64,000 nucleotides of DNA from Streptomyces profundus (GCF_020740535.1 NZ_CP082362.1:1364001-1428000), one strand, 5' to 3'. Shown: positions 1 to 8,692, counted from the first letter of the stretch. Made by a program: numbers and translations. Notes: generated from the letters alone by a model not told the origin.

Positions 1-686
1 GCGCGGGTGCGGTTGGGGCGGCTGAGCAGGGTGCCGGCGCGCCAGGAGTCGTGGGCGGCCGGGGAGGCGGCGGACTGGACGGCGATCACCCGGCAGCGGG
101 GCGCCAGCGCCGCCGCGACCAGGCAGGCCGCCGCCGCGCCGCTGCCGCCGCCGACCGGCACCACGACCGCGTCCAGATCGGGCGCCTGTTCGAAGATCTC
201 CAGATAGGTGGTGGCGACGCCGGCGACCAGCGCCGGCTCGTCGGCCGCGCTGACCAGCCGGCTGCCGCGCTCCTCGGCGATCCCCCGGGCCCGCTCGGCG
301 GCCTCGGTCATGTCCCGGCCGGCCTCGATCAGCTCGGCGCCCAGCGCGCGCACCGCGGCGGCCTTGGTCGGGTTGGGGTCGGTGGGCATCACGATGGTGC
401 AGGGCACCCCGTACCGCTTGGCCGCGTAGGCCAGTGACTGGGCATGGTTGCCCGTGGAGTAGCCGACGATGCCGGCCGCGCGTTCGTCCGCGTCCAGTCC
501 GGCGAGCAGGGTCAGCCCGCCGCGCACCTTGAAGGCACCGGTGGGCTGCACGTTCTCGTGTTTGACCAGGACCTCGGCTCCGACGCTCGCGTCGAGGGCC
601 GGATAGTTCCACATGGGGGTGGGGGGCAGCTGACCGGCGAGGGTGTGGCGGGCGGCCAGCGCGTCGGAGATGGTCGGCGGGCGCAT
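1..686 (-). CDS. Threonine/serine dehydratase-type PLP enzyme (3' end outside window)
   Basis: Fold-type II PLP enzyme, most like threonine ammonia-lyase, which deaminates threonine or serine to the 2-oxo acid. The translation shows the PLP-lysine motif HENVQPTGAFKVRGG with Lys53, the STGNHAQ motif near residue 80 and the phosphate-binding loop VPVGGGSG near residues 178-184. 228 codons are visible and the frame runs off the window start; the full family length is about 320 residues or more. The ATG at 684-686 is the first in frame. The gene is divergent from the LysR-type gene at 781, so control by that regulator is likely but inferred. Exact substrate (threonine, serine or related hydroxy amino acid) cannot be decided. 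Confidence 0.85.
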   Translation of the reverse strand, partial: MRPPTISDALAARHTLAGQLPPTPMWNYPALDASVGAEVLVKHENVQPTGAFKVRGGLTLLAGLDADERAAGIVGYSTGNHAQSLAYAAKRYGVPCTIVMPTDPNPTKAAAVRALGAELIEAGRDMTEAAERARGIAEERGSRLVSAADEPALVAGVATTYLEIFEQAPDLDAVVVPVGGGSGAAAACLVAAALAPRCRVIAVQSAASPAAHDSWRAGTLLSRPNRTR

Positions 687-694
687 GTCGGCAC

Positions 695-712
695 TGTCCC
701 ACGAAGGGGACA
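695..712. promoter_or_regulatory. Inverted repeat TGTCCC-N6-GGGACA
   Basis: Perfect 6-bp arms around a 6-nt spacer, lying 9 nt upstream of the dehydratase start codon. It may be a regulator site or part of that gene's untranslated leader. No known consensus is claimed. Confidence 0.35.
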
Positions 713-741
713 CATAGCTCCAATGCTGAATTTCTCTGCTT

Positions 742-760
742 CCATAGATCTGATCTATGG
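742..760. promoter_or_regulatory. 19-bp palindrome, probable LysR operator
   Basis: CCATAGATC-T-GATCTATGG is a perfect 9-1-9 palindrome centred 30 nt upstream of the regulator ATG. It holds ATAG...CTAT half sites compatible with the T-N11-A LysR box. Its AT-rich core stands out in the GC-rich sequence. Autoregulation of the LysR gene and control of the divergent dehydratase is the expected arrangement. Confidence 0.6.
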
Positions 761-780
761 GTTGTGCCTACCCTGCGGGT

Positions 781-1689
781 ATGTGGAATCTGACCCGGCT
801 GCGGGTGCTGGTCGCGGTGGCCAGGGAGGGCTCGGTCACGGGGGCGGCCGAGGCGCTGCACTATGCCCAGCCCTCGGTGAGCCACCACCTGGCGAGGCTG
901 GAGGCCGAGGTGGGTGTGGTGCTGGTGCGCCGGGCGGGGCGCGGGGTGCTGCTGACGGACGCGGGCCGGCTGCTGGTGGCGCGGGCGGAGGAGATCCTGG
1001 GGCGGGTGGAGTCGGCGCGGGCCGAGGTGGCCGCGCACGCCGGGCTGCGCACGGGGCGGGTGCGGCTGGCGGCGTTCCCCTCGTCGCTGGCCACCCTGGT
1101 GCCGCCGGCCGTGGCCCGGTTGGCGGCCGAACACCCGGGCGTCGAGCTGGCGTTGACGGAGGCGGAGCCGCCGGCCGCGTTGACCGCGCTGCGCAACGCC
1201 GATGTGGACGCCGCGCTGGTCTTCGCCCATGACGAGCCGCCGGCCGGTGACCAGCGCAACACCACGCTGGTGCCGCTGATGCGGGAGCCCCTCTTTCTCG
1301 TGACCCCGGCCGACTGCGAACCGGCGGCCACGCCAGGGGAGTTGGCCCGGCACGCCGACAAGAGCTGGATCGCCGGCTGCGAGCGGTGCCGGGCGCATCT
1401 GGTCTCGATATGCGAGCGGGCCGGGTTCACCCCTCGGATCACCTTCGAGACGGACGACTATGTGGCGGTCCAGTCGCTGGTGGCGGCGGGTCTGGGGGTG
1501 AGCGTGCTGCCGGGGCTGACGCTGGCGGCGCACCGGAACGAGCGGGTGCGGGTGGAGCGGCTGTCGGACGAGACCCGGCGGGTCTCGCTCGCCGTCTACG
1601 GCACCTCGCCGCCGGCCGAGCCGGTGGCGGCGTTCGGCGCGGTGCTGGCGGACACGGTCGCCGAGCAGCGTTGGACCGAGCCGGACTGA
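781..1689 (+). CDS. LysR family transcriptional regulator
   Basis: 302 residues, the usual LysR length. Residues 1-60 form the winged helix-turn-helix (MWNLTRLRVLVAVAREGSVT, then AAEALHYAQPSVSHHLARLE). Residues about 88-290 are the effector-binding domain. Three cysteines (GCERC and SIC, near residues 200-212) are close enough to bind a ligand or metal, but this is only an observation. An in-frame upstream start at 757 would add eight residues before the conserved MWNLTRL start and lies inside the operator, so 781 is preferred. It faces the dehydratase gene across a 19-bp palindrome and probably controls it. Confidence 0.88.
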   Translation: MWNLTRLRVLVAVAREGSVTGAAEALHYAQPSVSHHLARLEAEVGVVLVRRAGRGVLLTDAGRLLVARAEEILGRVESARAEVAAHAGLRTGRVRLAAFPSSLATLVPPAVARLAAEHPGVELALTEAEPPAALTALRNADVDAALVFAHDEPPAGDQRNTTLVPLMREPLFLVTPADCEPAATPGELARHADKSWIAGCERCRAHLVSICERAGFTPRITFETDDYVAVQSLVAAGLGVSVLPGLTLAAHRNERVRVERLSDETRRVSLAVYGTSPPAEPVAAFGAVLADTVAEQRWTEPD

Positions 1690-1728
1690 GCACCATCGCG
1701 CGCCGGAAGCGGCGCGGTCCGTGTCAGG

Positions 1729-2511
1729 ATGCACGGCATGCCTGGTCGCGCGTTGAGTTTCGGAGTGATGGCGGAAGCGTACGAGCGGTTCCGGCCCGGG
1801 TATCCGGAGGAGCTCGCCGGGGTGGTGCTGGCCTATGCGGGCCGGCCGGTGCGGACCGTGCTGGAGATCGGCGCGGGAACGGGGAAGGCGACCCGGTTGT
1901 TCGCCGGCCGGGGGCTCGCGGTCACGGCGACGGAGCCGGACGAGTCCATGCTCGCCGCGCTGCGTCGGCATGTCCCCGCGACGGTCCGCACGGTGCGGGC
2001 CGCGTTCGAGGAGCTGCCGACGGATGAGCGGTACGGGCTGGTCTACGCGGCGGCGGCGCTGCACTGGACGGCCCCCGAGGGGCGGTGGGCGCGGATGGCC
2101 GAACTGCTGGCTCCCGGTGGCGTGTTCGCGTCGTTCGGCGGGCCCGTCCGGTTGGCGGACCCGGCCGTCGAGGAGGCGGTCCTGGCGGCGCGGTCGCCGT
2201 ATCTGGCGAGCGACGAGGTGCCGTCGCCGGACGGGACGCCCCCGGAGGAGCTGATGCAGTGGCCGGGCACGGAGCTGCTGCGATCCCCGTGGTTCTCCGA
2301 TGTGCAGCAGTCCCTGATCGAACGGCGATTGACGATGACCGCTGACGACTGGGTCGGCCATCTCTCGACCGTCTCGGCCTATCTGGTGCTGCCGCCGGCC
2401 AAGCGCGAGCGGGCGCTCGACGAGATCGCGCGGGTGCTGCCCGAGACGGTGGCGATCGACGCGGACCTCACCGTTCATCTCGCCCGCCGGAACGGGCGGC
2501 CCAGCCCGTGA
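1729..2511 (+). CDS. Class I SAM-dependent methyltransferase
   Basis: 260 residues. The SAM-binding motif LEIGAGTGKATRLF sits near residues 44-57, followed by the acidic strand end (TATEPDESML), as in class I Rossmann methyltransferases of the UbiE/Methyltransf_11 type. The N-terminal stretch FGVMAEAYERFRPGYPEEL is typical of small-molecule methyltransferases in actinomycetes. ATG at 1729 and at 1738 are both possible starts; no strong ribosome site separates them. It is followed by a long hairpin terminator. Substrate unknown. Confidence 0.85.
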   Translation: MHGMPGRALSFGVMAEAYERFRPGYPEELAGVVLAYAGRPVRTVLEIGAGTGKATRLFAGRGLAVTATEPDESMLAALRRHVPATVRTVRAAFEELPTDERYGLVYAAAALHWTAPEGRWARMAELLAPGGVFASFGGPVRLADPAVEEAVLAARSPYLASDEVPSPDGTPPEELMQWPGTELLRSPWFSDVQQSLIERRLTMTADDWVGHLSTVSAYLVLPPAKRERALDEIARVLPETVAIDADLTVHLARRNGRPSP

Positions 2512-2515
2512 ACGG

Positions 2516-2564
2516 ACGCCGGCGGCTGGGCCCTCCCCCCGAGGTGGGGCCCAGCCGCCGGCGT
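2516..2564. terminator. Bidirectional hairpin terminator
   Basis: An 18-bp perfect stem (2516-2533 with 2547-2564) and 13-nt loop lie between the convergent methyltransferase and HtaA-type genes. There is no strong T-tract, as usual for high-GC actinomycete terminators. Confidence 0.75.
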
Positions 2565-2589
2565 CGGCTCTCCTTCTCTGTCGGGCCCG

Positions 2590-4110
2590 TCAGACCTGGT
2601 GACGCAGCCGGTTGCGGGAGAGGCCCACGGTGGCGGCTCCCGCCAGGAGGAGCACGCCGGCGCCGGCGAAGAGCGCGAGTTGCGTCTCGCCCGCGCCGGT
2701 CGCGGCCAGGGCGCCGCCCGAGGCACCGCCCTGCGGGCCGGGGCCGCCGCTCGAACCGTTGCCGTCACCGCCGCCCGGGCCGTTGCCGCCGGGGAGCTGG
2801 GCGTCGTCGCTGAGCGCCAACGAGAAGTTGACCGGGTCGAGTTCGTCGCCCTCCTCGTAGAAGCCGGCGAACGCCTGGGCGCCGTCGGCGGTGAGGTAGG
2901 CGGGCAGCCCGGAGAGCGTCAGCACGTCGTCCTCGGGGTTCAGCGCGTCGGCCGGCACCTCGAACTCGGCGACGATGATGTCGTCGTACTCGCTGACCTC
3001 ACCGGTCTCCCGGTCCTTGGAGGACACATCGGCGAGCAACTCGCCCTCGGCGCCGTTGATCTCGACGGCCAGATCGCTGAACTGGAGGTCCAGGGCACCG
3101 TCGTGGCCGGTGAAGCGGACGCCGCCGGCGAAGGAGGTGTCCAGCGTCTCGGCCTCGGCGTCCAACTGGCCGCTGCCGTCGGGGAAACGGTAGCCGTCGA
3201 CCAACTCGGTGGCGCCGCCGGAGAGTTCGACCTCGCCGTTGGCGATGGGCCCGGTGACGTAGGTGCGGAAGGACTCCTTGACGCCCCAGTCCAGCTGCCC
3301 GTCCACCACCGTGCCCGGCACGTCCGCCGGATCCGTGCCGGGGTCCGTGCCCGGATCGGTGCCGGGGTCGGTGCCCGGATCGGTGCCCGGGTCCGTGCCG
3401 GGGTCGGTGCCCGGGTCCGTGCCGGGGTCGGTGCCGGGATCGCCGCTGTCGGGGGTGACGGAGAGGGTCGCCGGGTCCAGCTCGGTGCCCTCGGCGTACA
3501 TCGGGCTGCCGTTGTACTCGAAGGCGGTGGCGCCGTCGGCGGTGAGGGTGGCGGGGATGTCGGCGAACACCATCGCGCCGTCCTCGCCGGAGCCGCGCGT
3601 CGCGCCGCTGAGGTCCAGCGCGGCGAACTCGACGTCCTCCGTGGTCTGACCGGCGACGGTGACATCGGCGACGATGGCACCGGTGGTGCCCTCGGTCACG
3701 ACCTTCAGATCGGCAAGTCTCAGGTCGAGTTCACCGTGGTGGCCGGTGAAGTGGACGCTGCCGTCGAACGCGGTGTCGACGCCATGCGTGGTCAGGTCGT
3801 AGCTGCCGGTGCCGCCGGTGAAGCGGAAACCGGTGTCGGTGGTCTCGGCGCCGTCGGCGAGGTCGATGGAACCGCCGGCGATGGGGCCGGTGATGTAGCG
3901 GCGGAAGGAGTCCTTGACACCCCAGTCGAGGGTGCCGTCGACCAGGTCGATGACCTGCGCCGGGCGGGTGTCGTCCGCCGCCGCCGGGCCGGCGAGGGCG
4001 GTGACGCCGAGCACCGTCGCGCAGGCCACGGTGAGCATGGTCACGCCCCCGCGCGCCGCGCGGGTCCTGTGAGGTCTGTCGGCCGTGGCCGGGATCGTGG
4101 GCGGGGTCAT
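2590..4110 (-). CDS. Cell-wall-anchored double-HtaA heme-binding protein
   Basis: 506 residues. The N-terminus has a signal peptide ending near residue 45 (AGPAAADD). Two HtaA-type domains follow (about 52-215 and 266-425), each opening with the signature LDWGVK.SFR.YI/VTGPIA. They are joined by nine PGTD tetrapeptides. A Gly/Ser-rich spacer leads to LAATG at about 468, a hydrophobic segment and the basic tail SRNRLRHQV: a sortase signal of the LAXTG type associated with class E sortases. HtaA proteins of corynebacteria bind heme at the cell surface and pass it to HmuT. The ATG overlaps the stop of the upstream HtaA gene by 4 nt, so the two are translationally coupled and should share the iron-regulated promoter. 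Confidence 0.85.
   Translation of the reverse strand: MTPPTIPATADRPHRTRAARGGVTMLTVACATVLGVTALAGPAAADDTRPAQVIDLVDGTLDWGVKDSFRRYITGPIAGGSIDLADGAETTDTGFRFTGGTGSYDLTTHGVDTAFDGSVHFTGHHGELDLRLADLKVVTEGTTGAIVADVTVAGQTTEDVEFAALDLSGATRGSGEDGAMVFADIPATLTADGATAFEYNGSPMYAEGTELDPATLSVTPDSGDPGTDPGTDPGTDPGTDPGTDPGTDPGTDPGTDPGTDPADVPGTVVDGQLDWGVKESFRTYVTGPIANGEVELSGGATELVDGYRFPDGSGQLDAEAETLDTSFAGGVRFTGHDGALDLQFSDLAVEINGAEGELLADVSSKDRETGEVSEYDDIIVAEFEVPADALNPEDDVLTLSGLPAYLTADGAQAFAGFYEEGDELDPVNFSLALSDDAQLPGGNGPGGGDGNGSSGGPGPQGGASGGALAATGAGETQLALFAGAGVLLLAGAATVGLSRNRLRHQV
3331..3438 (-). repeat. Nine 12-bp units encoding PGTD linker
   Basis: Nine consecutive 12-bp units (variants of GTCCGTGCCGGG on the plus strand) encode PGTD repeats between the two HtaA domains. 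The gene reads from the minus strand. Units differ mainly at synonymous positions, so the array is old enough to have drifted but is kept in frame. Confidence 0.9.
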
Positions 4111-5588
4111 GAGCGCGGTGTCTCCTCGGAGTTCTCGGATGTGGCTGACGAGTCAGCCGGTTCGGCTGTGGGGGCGGCGCGGCGGTTGCGGCGCGTGAAC
4201 CAGTACGCGGCGGCGGCGAGGGCCAGCAGGGCGCCCGCTCCGGTCGCGATCAGGGTGGGGGTGTTGCTGCCGCCGTCCCCTGAGGACGTGGCCTCGGGTT
4301 CGGCGGCCGGCTCGGGGTCGGCGGCGGGCTCGGCGGGCGCCGAGGGCTCGGCGCCCAGGTCGGGCAGCGGCGGCAGTTCGGCGCCGTCGGCCACGGCCAG
4401 CGCCAACGTCAGCGGGTCCATGGCGGTGCCGGCCGGGTAGAGGCCGCCGAAGGCGGCGGAGCCCTCCTCCGTCAGCTCGGCCGGCACCTCGGCGAGCAGC
4501 ACCAGGCCGTCCTCCGGGGTGAGGTCCTCGGCGGCGAAGGTGATCAACGGCTGGTCGTCGGCGGTCTCACCGGCGTTGGTGACATCCGCGTGGAGGGTGC
4601 CGACGCCGTCGGCGACGGTGACCCGCAACGTGCCGAGGCTCAGGTCGAGATCGGTGCCGGTGAACCGGACCGCGCCGGTGAACGCGGCCTCGGCGGTGCC
4701 GGCCTCGGGGTCGACGGTGCCCTCGCCCGCGCCGAAGCGGAAGAGCGCGCCGCCGTCCTGGGCACCGTCGGTCAGCTCCCAGGCGCCCTCGGCGATCGGG
4801 CCTGTGACGTACTCGCGGAAGGTGCGCCGCACTCCCCAGTCCACCGCTCCGTCGGCGAGTTCGGCCGCGGCGTCCGGGTTCTCGTCCTCGTCCTCGTCCG
4901 CGCCGTCGTTGTCGGTGTCGTCGGGCTCGGGCTCGGGGTCGGGTTCCGGCTCCGTGGGCTCCTGGCTGTCGGCGGTGAAGCTCACCGGGTCCAGCGGGTC
5001 GCCGGCCTGGTAGTAGCCGGCGAAGGCGGTGGCGCCCTCGCCGGTGAGGGTGGCGGGCACGCCGGTGACCGCGATCTGGGTGCCGCCGCGCAGGTCGACG
5101 CCGCTCAGATCCAGCGAGGCCAGCGGCACCTGGCTGCTCTCGGTGACCTGTCCCGTGCCGCGTTCCTTGGAGCGCATGTCCGCGAAGAGCGTCCCGCTCT
5201 GGCCCGATATCGACAGTGACGGGTTGCTGATGGTGAGGTCCAGTTCATAGCTGCCGTCGTCCTTCTGGTGGCCGACAAAGTGAACGCCCCCGCTGTACGC
5301 GGCGTCGAGCGTGCCGCTGTCGGGGTCGTAGCCCCCGTTGGCCGAGTGGAACCGGAACTGGTTCTGCCCCACCGTGGCGGCGCCGCCGGACAGGCTCCAA
5401 CTCCCGCTGGCTATCGGGCCGGTGATATAGGTCTGGAACGAGGTCTTGATCCCCCAGTCCAACCGTCCGCCGGCCACCGGACGCTCGGCGGCGGCGTGCG
5501 CGGCGAGAGCGGTGCCGGGCATCAGGGCCAGGGAGAGGAGGATGGCCAGCAGCATGAATGCGGCTTTGCGCGGCATCGTGGGCAGCAT
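4107..5588 (-). CDS. htaA: Membrane-attached double-HtaA heme-binding protein
   Basis: 493 residues. The signal peptide is MPRKAAFMLLAILLSLALMP... with cleavage near ALAAHA (about residue 30). Two HtaA domains (about 40-205 and 247-405) carry the signature LDWGIKTSFQTYITGPIA and WGVRRTFREYVTGPIA. The linker between them is strongly acidic (Glu/Asp/Pro-rich, 210-245). A C-terminal hydrophobic helix (TGAGALLALAAAAYWF) is followed by about 30 polar residues. LIATG precedes it, but the long tail makes simple sortase anchoring doubtful. AGGAGG lies 7 nt upstream of the ATG at 5588. It is the first gene of the minus-strand heme operon; the iron box lies 36 nt upstream. Confidence 0.87.
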   Translation of the reverse strand: MLPTMPRKAAFMLLAILLSLALMPGTALAAHAAAERPVAGGRLDWGIKTSFQTYITGPIASGSWSLSGGAATVGQNQFRFHSANGGYDPDSGTLDAAYSGGVHFVGHQKDDGSYELDLTISNPSLSISGQSGTLFADMRSKERGTGQVTESSQVPLASLDLSGVDLRGGTQIAVTGVPATLTGEGATAFAGYYQAGDPLDPVSFTADSQEPTEPEPDPEPEPDDTDNDGADEDEDENPDAAAELADGAVDWGVRRTFREYVTGPIAEGAWELTDGAQDGGALFRFGAGEGTVDPEAGTAEAAFTGAVRFTGTDLDLSLGTLRVTVADGVGTLHADVTNAGETADDQPLITFAAEDLTPEDGLVLLAEVPAELTEEGSAAFGGLYPAGTAMDPLTLALAVADGAELPPLPDLGAEPSAPAEPAADPEPAAEPEATSSGDGGSNTPTLIATGAGALLALAAAAYWFTRRNRRAAPTAEPADSSATSENSEETPRS

Positions 5589-5623
5589 CGAACGTCCTCC
5601 TAGGGCAACCCGGGATCAATTAG

Positions 5624-5642
5624 CCAGGTTAGGCTAACCTAA
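5624..5642. promoter_or_regulatory. DtxR/IdeR/DmdR-type iron box
   Basis: CCAGGTTAGGCTAACCTAA differs from the symmetric iron-box core TTAGGTTAGGCTAACCTAA only in its first two bases. It lies between the divergent htaA and hmuT genes, 36 nt from htaA and 74 nt from hmuT, so one repressor site can silence both operons when iron is plentiful. DtxR-family control of heme uptake is established in actinobacteria; here it is read from the site. Confidence 0.88.
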
Positions 5643-5715
5643 GCTACTCCCGGGCTCGGGTGGTACCCCCTCACCCCAACCCGCCCACCACAACAGCCAG
5701 AAAGGCGGACGCACG

Positions 5716-6735
5716 GTGGCCCTTCGATCCGGACGACTGCTCAGCACATGGGCGGCCCTGCTGGCGCTGGCCCTGACCGTCACCGGCTGCGGCGGCGACG
5801 CCAAGGGCGGCGGGAACGACGCGGACGACGCGCCGGCGCGGACGCCGGACCGGGTGGAGCCGCTCGAAGGGCCGCCGGCCGAGCCGACGTTGCCGGTGAC
5901 GGTGGAGTCCGCCGACGGCAACGAGGTCACCGTGACGGCCATCGACAAGGTGGTGCCGCTCTCCGGGTCGCTGGCCGAGCTCGTCTTCAGCCTGGGGCAC
6001 GGCGACCGGGTCGTGGCCCGCGACGTCTCGGCCACCTTCGAACAGGCCGCCGACCTCCCGGTGGTGACCAGGGGGCATGACGTCTCGGCCGAGGGCGTGC
6101 TCTCCATGCGCCCCGATCTGGTGCTGGCCGAGTCCACCACCGGGCCCGACGAGGCCATCGACCAGATCCGCGCCGCCGGCGTGCCGCTGGTGGTCCTGGA
6201 ACCCGCGCTCGAACTCGACGACGTCAACCGCCGAATCCAGGCGGTGGCCGAGGCGTTGGGCGTCCCCGAGGCCGGCGAGGCGCTGGCGACCCGCACGGAC
6301 GAGCGGATCGAGGCGGTCCGCGCCGAGCTGCCGACGGAAGGGGACCGGCCGCGTGTCGCGTTCCTCTACCTGCGGGGCAGCGCCTCGGTGTATCTGCTGG
6401 GCGGCGCCGAGTCGGGCGCGGTCTCGCTGATCGAGGCGGCCGGCGGCGTGGACGCGGGCCAGGAGTCGGGGCTCGACAAGGACTTCACGCCGATCACCAG
6501 CGAGGCGCTGGCCGCCGCCGCGCCCGATGTGATCCTCGTGATGACCAAGGGGCTCGAATCGGTCGGTGGGGTCGACGGCCTCGTGGAGATCCCCGGGATC
6601 GCGCAGACCCCGGCCGGGATGAACCGCAGGGTGGCCTCCGTCGACGACGGCGTGCTGCTGAACTACGGGCCGCGCACGGACGCGGTGCTCGCCTCGCTCG
6701 CCGAACAGATCCACGACGAAGGCCCGGCGGCGTGA
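5716..6735 (+). CDS. hmuT: Heme ABC transporter substrate-binding lipoprotein
   Basis: 339 residues. The GTG start gives a lipoprotein signal with lipobox LTVTGC (Cys about 24), then a low-complexity Gly/Asp/Ala linker. The class III periplasmic-binding fold follows: RVVARDVSATFEQAADLP and PDLVLAESTTGPDEAIDQI are typical of the BtuF/HmuT family. It receives heme from the HtaA proteins and delivers it to HmuUV. AAAGG lies upstream of the GTG. The TGA overlaps the GTG of hmuU (GTGA). Its position next to HtaA genes and an iron box makes heme, rather than cobalamin or a siderophore, the likely ligand. Confidence 0.88.
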   Translation: MALRSGRLLSTWAALLALALTVTGCGGDAKGGGNDADDAPARTPDRVEPLEGPPAEPTLPVTVESADGNEVTVTAIDKVVPLSGSLAELVFSLGHGDRVVARDVSATFEQAADLPVVTRGHDVSAEGVLSMRPDLVLAESTTGPDEAIDQIRAAGVPLVVLEPALELDDVNRRIQAVAEALGVPEAGEALATRTDERIEAVRAELPTEGDRPRVAFLYLRGSASVYLLGGAESGAVSLIEAAGGVDAGQESGLDKDFTPITSEALAAAAPDVILVMTKGLESVGGVDGLVEIPGIAQTPAGMNRRVASVDDGVLLNYGPRTDAVLASLAEQIHDEGPAA

Positions 6736-7844
6736 CCGCGCCGACCGCGGTCGAACGGGGCGCGCCGTCCGGGCCGGCGGGCCGGGCCGAGAAGCCGCGG
6801 GTGCCACGCTCCGGGCGGGTGGGGCGCATCACCGCGCTGACGGTGGGGTTGAGCGGGGCCCTGGTGGTGCTCGCGCTGGTCGCCGTGGCCACCGGCGCCT
6901 ACGCCATCCCGCTGGGCGATGTGATCGACTCCGTGCTGCACCGGGTCGGTCTCGGCGGCGAGCCGCTGGACCAGGTCGGCGAGAGCGTGCTGTGGAACGC
7001 GCGTATGCCGCGCGTGGTGTTGGCGCTGCTGGTGGGTGCCTCGTTGGGGTGCGCTGGCGCGCTGATGCAGGGCGTCTTCGGCAACCCGCTGGCCGAGCCG
7101 GGGGTGATCGGGATCTCCTCGGGCGCCGCGGTGGGCGCGGTGGCGGCGATCGCTTTCGGCCTTGACTTCCTGGGCAACTGGACGATCACCGTGTTTGCCT
7201 TTATCGCCGGCCTTGGCACGGTGATGTTGGTCTATGTCCTCTCCCGATCGGACGGCCGCACGGAAGTGGTCACGCTGATCCTGACCGGCATCGCGGTGAA
7301 CGCCTTCGCCGGCGCCCTGATCGGTCTGTTCATCTTCTTCGCCGACAACGCGCAGATCTCCGAGATCACCTTCTGGCAGTTGGGCTCGCTGGCCCAGGCC
7401 ACCTGGCCCAAGGTGCTGGCCGTGCTGCCCTGCGCGCTCGTCGGCCTGGTGGTCGCCCCCTGGTACGCGCGCCGCCTCGACCTGCTGGCGCTGGGCGAAC
7501 GGCCGGCCCGGCACCTGGGCGTGGACGTGGAGCGGCTGCGGGTGACGCTGATCCTGGTCACCGCGCTGTTGACGGCGGCGGCCGTGTCCATGGCCGGAAT
7601 CGTCACCTTCGTGGGGCTGCTGGTCCCGCATCTGCTGCGCATGGTCGCCGGCCCCGGGCACCGCTTCCTGCTGCCGGGCAGCGCGCTGGGCGGCGCCCTG
7701 GTGCTGCTCGGCGCCGACCTGGTGGCACGCACCGCCGCCGCGCCGGCCGAGCTGCCGCTCGGCGTGCTGACCGCGCTGATCGGCAGCCCCTTCTTCTTCT
7801 GGCTGCTCCGCAGAACCCGCCGTCGCCAGGGAGGTTGGGCGTGA
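6732..7844 (+). CDS. hmuU: Heme ABC transporter permease
   Basis: 370 residues and about nine or ten hydrophobic helices of the FecCD/BtuC type. Typical motifs are PRVVLALLVGASLGCAGALM followed by QGVFGNPLAEPGVIGISSGA, and near the C-terminus GIVTFVGLLVPHLLRM, the cytoplasmic loop that couples to the ATPase. The start overlaps hmuT by 4 nt and the stop overlaps hmuV by 4 nt, so the three genes form one translationally coupled operon. Confidence 0.9.
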   Translation: MTAPTAVERGAPSGPAGRAEKPRVPRSGRVGRITALTVGLSGALVVLALVAVATGAYAIPLGDVIDSVLHRVGLGGEPLDQVGESVLWNARMPRVVLALLVGASLGCAGALMQGVFGNPLAEPGVIGISSGAAVGAVAAIAFGLDFLGNWTITVFAFIAGLGTVMLVYVLSRSDGRTEVVTLILTGIAVNAFAGALIGLFIFFADNAQISEITFWQLGSLAQATWPKVLAVLPCALVGLVVAPWYARRLDLLALGERPARHLGVDVERLRVTLILVTALLTAAAVSMAGIVTFVGLLVPHLLRMVAGPGHRFLLPGSALGGALVLLGADLVARTAAAPAELPLGVLTALIGSPFFFWLLRRTRRRQGGWA

Positions 7845-8692
7845 TCAGGTTCCGTTCCCGGATCGTCGAACGGCCAACCGAACCGGCCGTGGGCGCGGTG
7901 CTGGCCGAGGTGGCCGGGCTGGCCGTGTCGCTGGGCGAGCGCCAGGTGCTGCGCGACATCGACCTGACCGTGCGGGCCGGCGAGGTGCTGGCGCTGGTCG
8001 GCCCGAACGGCGCGGGCAAGTCCACGCTGCTGGCCGCCCTGGCCGCCGACCTGACGCCCTCGGACGGCGAGCTGCTGATCGACGGACGGCCGACCGCCGA
8101 CTGGACGCCGCGTGAACTGGCGCTGCGCCGCGCCGTGTTGCCGCAGGCCGCCACGCTGTCCTTCCCGTTCACCGTGACCGAGGTGGTCCGGATGGGCCGC
8201 GCGCCATGGGTGGGCACCGAGGCGGAGGACGAGGACGACGAGGCGGTCGCCGAGGCGATGGACCTGACCGAGGTCCTGCCCTTCGCCGACCGACCGTTCG
8301 CCGCGCTCTCCGGCGGGGAGCGCGCCCGGGTCGCGCTGGCCCGGGTCCTGGCGCAGCGCACCGCGCTGCTGCTGCTCGACGAGCCGACCGCCGCGCTCGA
8401 CCTGCGCCACCAGGAGCAGGTGCTGCGGATCTGCCGCGAGCGGGCCGCCGTGGGACGCGGAGTGGTGGTGGTCCTGCACGACCTGGGCCTGGCCGCCGCC
8501 TGGGCCGACCGCACCGCCGTGCTGCACGACGGGCTGCTCGCCGCCACCGGCACCCCCGACGAGGTGTTCACCGAGGGGCTGTTGAGCGAGGTGTACCAGC
8601 ATCCGGTGCGGGTGCTGCGGGACCCGGACACCGACGCCCCGCTGATCGTCCCCGAACGCCCGGCGCGCCCCGGCCCTCCCGCGCACGACTGA
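7841..8692 (+). CDS. hmuV: Heme ABC transporter ATP-binding protein
   Basis: 283 residues when started at the GTG that overlaps the hmuU stop (GTGA); a TTG two codons upstream is also in frame. Walker A is GPNGAGKST, the signature is LSGGERARVALAR, Walker B is LLLLDEPTAALDLR, and the switch histidine is in VVLHDLGLAA. The length and insert pattern fit the HmuV/FhuC class. It powers heme import through HmuU. Confidence 0.9.
   Translation: MIRFRSRIVERPTEPAVGAVLAEVAGLAVSLGERQVLRDIDLTVRAGEVLALVGPNGAGKSTLLAALAADLTPSDGELLIDGRPTADWTPRELALRRAVLPQAATLSFPFTVTEVVRMGRAPWVGTEAEDEDDEAVAEAMDLTEVLPFADRPFAALSGGERARVALARVLAQRTALLLLDEPTAALDLRHQEQVLRICRERAAVGRGVVVVLHDLGLAAAWADRTAVLHDGLLAATGTPDEVFTEGLLSEVYQHPVRVLRDPDTDAPLIVPERPARPGPPAHD

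Noticed and set aside
2599..4440. 613-codon plus-strand open frame opposite the HtaA genes
   Set aside because: It has Gly/Ala/Arg-rich shadow composition; the opposite frames have signal peptides and HtaA motifs.
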